48,662 nt of DNA. Origin: Chromobacterium sinusclupearum (lineage in GTDB: Bacteria > Pseudomonadota > Gammaproteobacteria > Burkholderiales > Chromobacteriaceae). The stretch spans positions 1-48,662 of the forward strand of contig NZ_PPTF01000033.1 of assembly GCF_002902845.1 (NCBI RefSeq), in the 5' to 3' direction. This document shows positions 43,954 to 48,662 of this stretch, one piece after another (the first letter of the stretch is position 1; each line of letters opens with the position of its first letter). A program made the position numbers and the translations under genes. A model generated the notes under the pieces. The model searched no databases. It was not told the DNA's origin and saw only the letters and a list, made by a program, of their open reading frames with translations.

Positions 43954-43992
43954 AGCCCGTTGTGCGCCCATGTGGCGGGCAGCGGGCTTTTT
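43954..43992 (+). terminator. terminator after rplY
   Basis: AGCCCG (43954-43959) pairs with CGGGCT (43983-43988), with further pairing inside the loop, followed by TTTTAA. It ends about 17 bases before the pth start, so pth depends on readthrough or its own overlapping promoter. Confidence 0.7.
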
Positions 43993-44008
43993 AATTTGGA
44001 ATGACGAC

Positions 44009-44590
44009 ATGTCCGGCATCCGCCTGATTGTTGGCCTGGGCAATCCGGGCCCCGAATACGAAAAGACGCGCCACAACGCCGGCTTCTGGCTGGTGGACGA
44101 GCTGTGCTGGCAGTTCAAGGGCAACTGGCGCAGCGAAGGCAAGTTTCATGGCGACGTCGCCAGAATCCAAGTCGAAGGCCAGGACGTCTGGCTGTTGAAG
44201 CCGATGACGTATATGAATCTGTCCGGCCAGGCCGTGCTGGCGCTGGCGCATTTTTACAAGATACTGCCGGACGAGATTCTGGTGGTCCACGATGAGCTGG
44301 ATCTTGCGCCTGGCGTCGCCCGCTTCAAGCAGGGCGGCGGCCATGGCGGCCACAACGGCTTGAAGGACATCGCGGCGCGGCTGAGCTCGCCGGCTTTTTG
44401 GCGCTTGCGGCTCGGCATTGGCCACCCCGGCGACAAGAAAGAAGTGGCCAACTTCGTGTTGAAGAAGCCGCGCGCCGAGGAGCAGCAGGCGCTGGACGAG
44501 GCCATCCTGGCCGCCTTGCGCGAGCTGCCGCGCGCCATCGCCGGCAAGATGGCCGAGGCGATGAAGACGCTGCACACCGAAGCGAAGTGA
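44009..44590 (+). CDS. pth: peptidyl-tRNA hydrolase
   Basis: 193 residues from ATG 44009. It releases tRNA from peptidyl-tRNAs that drop off ribosomes. Key residues are in place: N10 region [19 protein letters not shown] (catalytic His in RHNAGF), [25 protein letters not shown] and [14 protein letters not shown] frame extending upstream to 43970 runs through the rplY terminator and is rejected. Confidence 0.97.
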   Translation: MSGIRLIVGLGNPGPEYEKTRHNAGFWLVDELCWQFKGNWRSEGKFHGDVARIQVEGQDVWLLKPMTYMNLSGQAVLALAHFYKILPDEILVVHDELDLAPGVARFKQGGGHGGHNGLKDIAARLSSPAFWRLRLGIGHPGDKKEVANFVLKKPRAEEQQALDEAILAALRELPRAIAGKMAEAMKTLHTEAK

Positions 44591-44657
44591 TTGCGGGCTG
44601 GCGGTCCGCTGGACCGCCGCCATAATGGATTGAAATAGAAATTCTAGGAAGACAGCC

Positions 44658-45749
44658 ATGAGTCTGAAATGCGGTATCGTCGGTTTGCCCAATGTCGGCA
44701 AGTCCACCCTGTTCAACGCGCTGACCAAGGCCGGCATTGAAGCCGCCAATTACCCGTTCTGCACCATCGAGCCTAATGTCGGCATCGTAGAAGTGCCGGA
44801 TCATCGTCTGGCCGAACTGGCCAAGATCATCAATCCGCAGAAAATCCAGCCGGCCATCGTCGAGTTTGTCGACATCGCCGGCCTGGTGGCGGGCGCCTCC
44901 AAGGGCGAAGGCCTGGGCAACCAGTTCCTGGCCAACATTCGCGAGACCGACGCCATCGTCAACGTGGTGCGCTGTTTTGACGACGACAATATCGTGCACG
45001 TCGCCGGCAAGGTGGACCCGATCGCCGACATCGAGACCATTCTGACCGAGCTGGCGCTGGCCGACCTGTCCGCCGTGGAAAAAGCCATCACCCGCGAGGG
45101 CAAGAAAGCCAAGTCTGGCGACAAGGATGCCCGCGCGCTGATCGCGGTGCTGGACAAGCTGGTGCCGCACCTGAACGAAGGCAAGCCGGCGCGTTCGCTG
45201 GGCCTGTCCGATGAAGAGAAGGCGCTGATCAAGCCGCTGTGCCTGCTGACCATCAAGCCAGCCATGTATGTGGCCAACGTGGCGGAAGACGGTTTCAGCA
45301 ATAACCCGCTGCTGGCCAAAGTGGAAGAATACGCGGCCAAAGAAGGCGCGCCGGTGGTGGCGCTATGCGCGGCGATCGAATCTGAAATCGCTGAGCTGGA
45401 AGATGCCGACAAGGCTGAATTTCTGGAAACGCTGGGTCTGGAAGAGCCGGGCTTGGACAGGCTGATCCGCGCCGGCTACAAGCTGTTGGGCCTGCAGACT
45501 TACTTCACTGCTGGCGTCAAGGAAGTCCGCGCCTGGACCATCCATATCGGCGACACCGCGCCGCAAGCGGCCGGCGTCATCCACACTGATTTCGAACGCG
45601 GCTTCATCCGCGCTCAGACCATCGCCTACGCAGACTTCATCGCTTACGGCGGCGAAGCCAAGGCCAAAGAGGCTGGCAAGATGCGGGCGGAAGGCAAGGA
45701 ATACGTCGTGCAGGATGGCGATGTGATGAACTTCCTGTTCAATGTCTAA
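44658..45749 (+). CDS. ychF: redox-regulated ATPase YchF (Obg-family)
   Basis: 363 residues, standard length. The P-loop [14 protein letters not shown] (residues 8-21), switch [14 protein letters not shown], and [16 protein letters not shown] are typical, with a C-terminal TGS-like domain ([34 protein letters not shown]). Unlike most Obg relatives YchF prefers ATP and associates with ribosomes; it affects oxidative stress tolerance in E. coli. AGGAAG precedes the ATG. The pth-ychF order is conserved in many proteobacteria. Confidence 0.97.
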   Translation: MSLKCGIVGLPNVGKSTLFNALTKAGIEAANYPFCTIEPNVGIVEVPDHRLAELAKIINPQKIQPAIVEFVDIAGLVAGASKGEGLGNQFLANIRETDAIVNVVRCFDDDNIVHVAGKVDPIADIETILTELALADLSAVEKAITREGKKAKSGDKDARALIAVLDKLVPHLNEGKPARSLGLSDEEKALIKPLCLLTIKPAMYVANVAEDGFSNNPLLAKVEEYAAKEGAPVVALCAAIESEIAELEDADKAEFLETLGLEEPGLDRLIRAGYKLLGLQTYFTAGVKEVRAWTIHIGDTAPQAAGVIHTDFERGFIRAQTIAYADFIAYGGEAKAKEAGKMRAEGKEYVVQDGDVMNFLFNV

Positions 45750-45771
45750 ACATCGTTGTAAGATTTAATTG

Positions 45772-45800
45772 AAATAGCCGCATGGGAATGCGGCTATTTT
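45772..45800 (+). terminator. intrinsic terminator after ychF
   Basis: AAATAGCCGCAT, loop GGGA, ATGCGGCTATTTT: a perfect 11-base-pair stem with flanking A and T runs. Confidence 0.93.
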
Positions 45801-45927
45801 GCAAATCCTGCCAGCCAAATGGGCTGGGTCAGTTTTAATATCAAAGTAGCATCAGATAGCAATATAAAGGTTCACCTAAAGTAAGGTAGTTGCTTGAAAA
45901 CGATCGGATTCGCTTGGGGAAAATATT

Positions 45928-46884
45928 TTGCAAGATCGTGAAGATGAATTGGATCTGGCTCAGATTTGGGCATTTGTCTGTATCTGGTATCGCTGGTTGT
46001 TGTGCGGAGTGTTGGTTTTTGCCGTAGCGGCTGGCTTGATCGCCTGGAAGATGCCAAATCAATACGATAGCAAAACGCTGCTGTCGATTCCGGCGCCGGT
46101 AGGCGCGCAAGGCGGCATCGCCATTGCACAGGGCGCGACGACGTTGGATGGCCTGGTGGATCGTTTCGATCTGCAAAAGCGTTATCGAGTTGAGGGCGAT
46201 AGGGAAGCCAAGCTTGAATTGTTGAATCGGGTGAAAGCGTCAGCCACTAAAGATGGTTTGCTGGAGTTGAGCGTGCGGGATCAGGATCCGGAGCAGGCCG
46301 CAAGCATTGCCGGCGCGCTGGCAGCCATAGTGCGGCAGCAGATTCTGGATAGCCATGCGACCGAGCAAAGCAAGCGTTTGTTCGTGTTGCGCGGGCGCTT
46401 GGACATCGCGCGCAAGGAGCTGGACAACGATGCGGGCGCCATTGAGAAAATGGGTTTGCGTAATCGCCTCAGTCTGGATGGCAACGCCGAACAAATCCTG
46501 ATCGGTTTCGCTTCGCTCGATGCACAATACGCGCTGGGCGAAAAAGAAGGCCTGATGGGCAATTTGCTGCAATTGCGGGCCGAGTTGGAAAAAGGCAACT
46601 CCAGCCTGTATAAGCTGCCGGGCGAGCAGTTGAAATTGCTGCGTGATTTCTACTTCAACCGTGCTTTGGCCGATGAATTGCAACGACAGGTTCGAGTGGC
46701 GGAGTTGCAGGCCGCGCAGGATGTACAGGTAGTGCTGCCTGCGGTGACGCCGTTGGAGAAGGCGAGTCCCAGGGGGGGGCTGATAGTTGTGCTAAGCGCC
46801 TTGGCGGGCTTGTTCCTAACTACCTGCCTTTGCCTGCTCCTGCAATGGCGGCGTCAGCGGCAAGCGGAGCTTGCCAAGGCCTGA
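45928..46884 (+). CDS. Wzz-like polysaccharide chain-length determinant protein
   Basis: 318 residues from a TTG start at 45928 with GGGGA 7 bases upstream; the nearby ATG triplets are out of frame. Topology is Wzz-like: a membrane helix near residues 20-40 (WLLCGVLVFAVAAGLIAW), a long periplasmic helical domain, and a second helix about 285-308 preceded by PLEKASPRGG. Wzz proteins set the length of O-antigen or other Wzy-made polymers. No glycosyltransferase, Wzy or Wzx gene is nearby, so it is isolated. A G8 tract at codons 282-284 makes the gene a candidate for phase variation. AT content is a little higher than in the neighbours. Confidence 0.82.
   Translation: MQDREDELDLAQIWAFVCIWYRWLLCGVLVFAVAAGLIAWKMPNQYDSKTLLSIPAPVGAQGGIAIAQGATTLDGLVDRFDLQKRYRVEGDREAKLELLNRVKASATKDGLLELSVRDQDPEQAASIAGALAAIVRQQILDSHATEQSKRLFVLRGRLDIARKELDNDAGAIEKMGLRNRLSLDGNAEQILIGFASLDAQYALGEKEGLMGNLLQLRAELEKGNSSLYKLPGEQLKLLRDFYFNRALADELQRQVRVAELQAAQDVQVVLPAVTPLEKASPRGGLIVVLSALAGLFLTTCLCLLLQWRRQRQAELAKA
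46772..46779. repeat. G8 tract within the Wzz-like coding sequence
   Basis: The codons AGG GGG GGG at 46771-46779 include eight consecutive G. Loss of one G would read GGC TGA and end the protein at once, removing the C-terminal membrane helix; gain of one G shifts the frame past the normal stop. Confidence 0.85.
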
Positions 46885-46902
46885 GGCTCAAGATTGCAAT
46901 AG

Positions 46903-46932
46903 AACCCACTGCATGCAGTGGGTTTTTCTTTT
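46903..46932 (+). terminator. intrinsic terminator after the Wzz-like gene
   Basis: AACCCACTGCATGCAGTGGG followed by TTTTTCTTTT, a fully palindromic stem with a strong U-rich tail. Confidence 0.93.
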
Positions 46933-46976
46933 GAGGGCGTAGGCTTGCTGTAAGTCAGAGAAGTCTGATATTCTTC

Positions 46977-46995
46977 ATGTTAATGTTTTTAACAT
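46977..46995. promoter_or_regulatory. palindrome ATGTTAA-N5-TTAACAT, candidate operator of the amino acid transporter
   Basis: Perfect 7-base arms 21 bases before the start codon of the binding-protein gene, in a very AT-rich control region. It contains the T-N11-A form favoured by LysR-type regulators, but the regulator is not identified. Confidence 0.5.
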
Positions 46996-47015
46996 TCTAA
47001 ATAAAAAATTGTTAT

Positions 47016-47807
47016 ATGAATATTCGACTGCCTCTTACTGCTTTACTTGTCCTGCTTGCCATGCCTGCCGCGATGGCGGCAGGTCTGCTGGATGCCGTCA
47101 AACAGCGCGGCACATTGAAGATCGCATTGGAGGGGACTTATCCGCCGTTCAACTTCAAGGACGCCAAGCAGCAGTTGACCGGCTTCGACGTTGAAATCGC
47201 CAGCGAGATCGCCCGTCGCATGAAGGTCAAACCGGAATTCACTGCGGCTGAGTGGAGCGGCTTGCTGGCTGGCCTGCAGAGCGGCAAGTTCGACATCGTG
47301 GTCAACCAGGTTGGGCTGACGCCGCAGCGCAAGGCCGTGTTCGATTTCAGCCAGCCGTATACCTATTCCAGCGCGCAGCTGATCGTGCGCAAGAACGAAA
47401 CGCGAAACTTCAAGAGCTTGGCCGATTTGAACGGCAAGAAGCTGGGTGTAGGCCAGGGCAGCAACTATGCGGATATGGCCAAGGCGGTGGCGGGCGTGCA
47501 GGTGAAGACGTATCCGGGCGCGCCGGAATACTTGCAGGATCTGGCTACCGGCCGTTTGGACGCGGCGCTGAACGACAGCCTGTTGATTCCGTTTGCCATC
47601 AAGCAGGCTAAACTGCCGCTGAAGGCCGGCGCCCCGGTTGGCGAGGTGGCGACGATGGCGATTCCGTTCGCCAAAGGCAATCCGCAATTCAAGGCGGCGA
47701 TCGATCAGGCGCTGAGCGGCATGAAGGCAGATGGCACGTTCAAGAAAATCTCGCTCAAATGGTTCGGCATCGATGTTTCTAAGGCGCCGGCAGTAGCCAA
47801 GCAGTAA
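47016..47807 (+). CDS. polar amino acid ABC transporter, periplasmic binding protein (cystine-type, FliY/TcyJ-like)
   Basis: 263 residues. The signal peptide MNIRLPLTALLVLLAMPAAMA is cleaved about residue 21-22. The mature protein has the SBP_bac_3 pattern RGTLKIALEGTYPPFNFKD, LTGFDVEIASEIARRMKVK, GKFDIVVNQVGLTPQRK and LNGKKLGVGQGSNYADM. Overall it resembles cystine or other polar amino acid binders; the ligand is inferred from family. No clear ribosome site is seen before the ATG. It is followed by its permease gene, with a stable hairpin between them. Confidence 0.9.
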   Translation: MNIRLPLTALLVLLAMPAAMAAGLLDAVKQRGTLKIALEGTYPPFNFKDAKQQLTGFDVEIASEIARRMKVKPEFTAAEWSGLLAGLQSGKFDIVVNQVGLTPQRKAVFDFSQPYTYSSAQLIVRKNETRNFKSLADLNGKKLGVGQGSNYADMAKAVAGVQVKTYPGAPEYLQDLATGRLDAALNDSLLIPFAIKQAKLPLKAGAPVGEVATMAIPFAKGNPQFKAAIDQALSGMKADGTFKKISLKWFGIDVSKAPAVAKQ

Positions 47808-47833
47808 TTCCGTAGCGGAATCAGGATGGATGA

Positions 47834-47858
47834 GACGCCCCTGCGCAGCGGGGGCGTC
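47834..47858 (+). other. intercistronic hairpin between binding protein and permease genes
   Basis: GACGCCCC (47834-47841) and GGGGCGTC (47851-47858) form a perfect 8-base-pair stem with a 9-base loop and no U-run. Such stems often protect the upstream mRNA and so raise binding protein over permease levels. Confidence 0.6.
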
Positions 47859-47878
47859 GCCTTTATGGAGGGGATGGC

Positions 47879-48541
47879 ATGAGCGATTGGATGGCTCTGT
47901 TCGAGGCGGCGCTGCCGGTGATGCTTAAGGGCGCTTGGCATACGGTGCTGTTCGCAGTGGTGGCGATGGCGCTGGGGCTGGCGCTGGGTTTCATGGTGGC
48001 GATGGTGCGGGTAGCCAGGGTGCCGCTGCTGGCGCAGCTGGCGGCGTTTTACGTCAGCGCGATGCGCGGCACGCCGCTCTTGGTGCAGATCTTCGTCATC
48101 TACTATGGCTTGCCCGGCGTGGGCTTGGAGCTGGACCCGGTGCCGGCCGGCGTGCTGGCGCTGACGCTGAACGTGGCGGCTTATCTGTCGGAAAGTTTGC
48201 GCGGCGGCATCGCCGGGGTAGCCAAGGGCCAGTGGGAGGCGGCGTTTTCGCTAGGCTTCACCTGGTGGCAGACCATGCGCCACATCATCGCGCCGCAGGC
48301 TCTGCGCTTGTCAGTGCCCAGCTTGTCCAATAGCCTGATCTCGCTGATCAAGGATACTTCGCTGGTATCGGTGATCACGGTGACCGAACTGATGCTGGCC
48401 ACCAAGGAAGTCATTGCCCAAACCTTTCAGCCGCTGCCGCTTTACCTCGCCGCCGCGGCCATCTACTGGGCGCTGAGCGCGCTGTTCGAGCGCTTGCAGC
48501 GCCATGTGGAGAACCGGCTCAATCTGGCGCACCAGCGCTGA
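47879..48541 (+). CDS. polar amino acid ABC transporter, permease protein
   Basis: 220 residues, HisM/YecS type. Hydrophobic helices span the sequence, with the permease loop EAAFSLGFTWWQTMRHIIAP (the EAA motif that docks the ATPase) and the family stretches AMRGTPLLVQIFVIYYGLP and SNSLISLIKDTSLVSVITV. GGAGGGG before the ATG is a good ribosome site. It is the second gene of the importer operon; the ATPase gene probably lies just right of the window. Confidence 0.93.
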   Translation: MSDWMALFEAALPVMLKGAWHTVLFAVVAMALGLALGFMVAMVRVARVPLLAQLAAFYVSAMRGTPLLVQIFVIYYGLPGVGLELDPVPAGVLALTLNVAAYLSESLRGGIAGVAKGQWEAAFSLGFTWWQTMRHIIAPQALRLSVPSLSNSLISLIKDTSLVSVITVTELMLATKEVIAQTFQPLPLYLAAAAIYWALSALFERLQRHVENRLNLAHQR

Positions 48542-48563
48542 GGCCGTGGAGCATCAAGAAAAA

Positions 48564-48582
48564 AGCCCCGAGATTCGGGGCT
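48564..48582 (-). terminator. hairpin AGCCCCG/CGGGGCT, minus-strand terminator
   Basis: A seven-base-pair stem with loop AGATT. The A-run precedes it on the plus strand, so the U-run lies downstream only for minus-strand transcripts. It may end a transcript coming from the right, or simply stabilise the permease mRNA. Confidence 0.5.
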
Positions 48583-48604
48583 AATGTGATGGTCAGCCCG
48601 ACTC

Positions 48605-48640
48605 AACCGCCCTGCTGGCGTAGCTAGCAGGGCGGTTTCC
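48605..48640 (+). terminator. strong hairpin before the next gene
   Basis: AACCGCCCTGCT (48605-48616) pairs fully with AGCAGGGCGGTT (48626-48637), 12 base pairs, followed by TTCCCTTT. The tail is only moderately U-rich, so it may terminate partially. Confidence 0.65.
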
Positions 48641-48650
48641 CTTTCTGCGC

Positions 48651-48656
48651 AGGAGG
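48651..48656 (+). promoter_or_regulatory. ribosome binding site AGGAGG of a gene starting past the right edge
   Basis: A perfect AGGAGG followed by TTCTCA at the end of the window. A start codon is expected within the next few bases; by context the ATPase of the amino acid importer is likely, but it cannot be seen. Confidence 0.6.
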
Positions 48657-48662
48657 TTCTCA

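Overview
The window is a GC-rich (about 60-65 % by eye) betaproteobacterial chromosome segment. It almost certainly comes from the genus Chromobacterium (Neisseriales). The main marker is an acyl-homoserine-lactone circuit in which the synthase and receptor genes converge and overlap. The receptor fits the residue numbering of CviR from C. violaceum exactly (Y80, W84, Y88, D97, W111, M135, S155), and a perfect CviR-type palindrome lies upstream of the synthase gene. Sequence differences in CviR suggest a strain or species other than the two classical C. violaceum strains. The rest looks like vertically inherited core genome. I see no insertion sequence, prophage, integrase or CRISPR array.

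Layout, left to right. (1) 1-5.5 kb: a DUF523 protein translationally coupled to a MocR/PdxR-type regulator; divergently, a rhodanese and two tandem GNAT acetyltransferases; then a 481-residue protein I do not recognise. (2) 5.6-10.3 kb: a Sad/GabD-like aldehyde dehydrogenase, cviI, cviR and a LysR regulator. (3) 10.3-13.6 kb: a diguanylate cyclase and ubiUVT, the oxygen-independent ubiquinone hydroxylation genes. (4) 13.6-17.4 kb: a five-gene minor pilin operon in which every junction is an ATGA overlap; its PilX-like member is very large (605 aa) and carries solenoid-like repeats. (5) 17.5-28.9 kb: a SirB2-family membrane protein with a perfect FNR/ANR box and a G9 tract in its upstream region, then recC-recB, a PPK2-type polyphosphate:AMP phosphotransferase, a periplasmic binding protein and recD. 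(6) 29-34.2 kb: two Nudix enzymes, a small orphan protein, an ABC exporter, tRNA-Arg(CCG) and a membrane-anchored dihaem cytochrome c5. (7) 34.4-39.1 kb: rep, apaH, plsC and mutM. (8) 39.2-45.8 kb: a conserved housekeeping block (TPR lipoprotein, lolB, ispE, tRNA-Gln, prs, rplY, pth, ychF). (9) 45.9-48.7 kb: an isolated Wzz-like chain-length protein with an in-frame G8 tract, then the binding protein and permease of a polar amino acid (probably cystine-type) ABC importer. Its ATPase gene probably begins just past the right edge, because an AGGAGG ribosome site ends the window.

The most interesting signals are regulatory. They are the CviR box with well-placed promoter elements and an unusual Ala at CviR position 89; a palindrome in the cviR leader; three FNR-like boxes (18039-18052 perfect, the others weaker) near anaerobic-type genes; two poly-G tracts that could make a SirB2-family gene and a Wzz-like gene phase variable; a near-consensus promoter hidden inside ispE; and a strong terminator between tRNA-Gln and prs that leaves no room for a separate prs promoter. 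The enlarged PilX-like minor pilin is the best candidate for an under-described protein. All calls rest on reading the sequence; no database search was possible.
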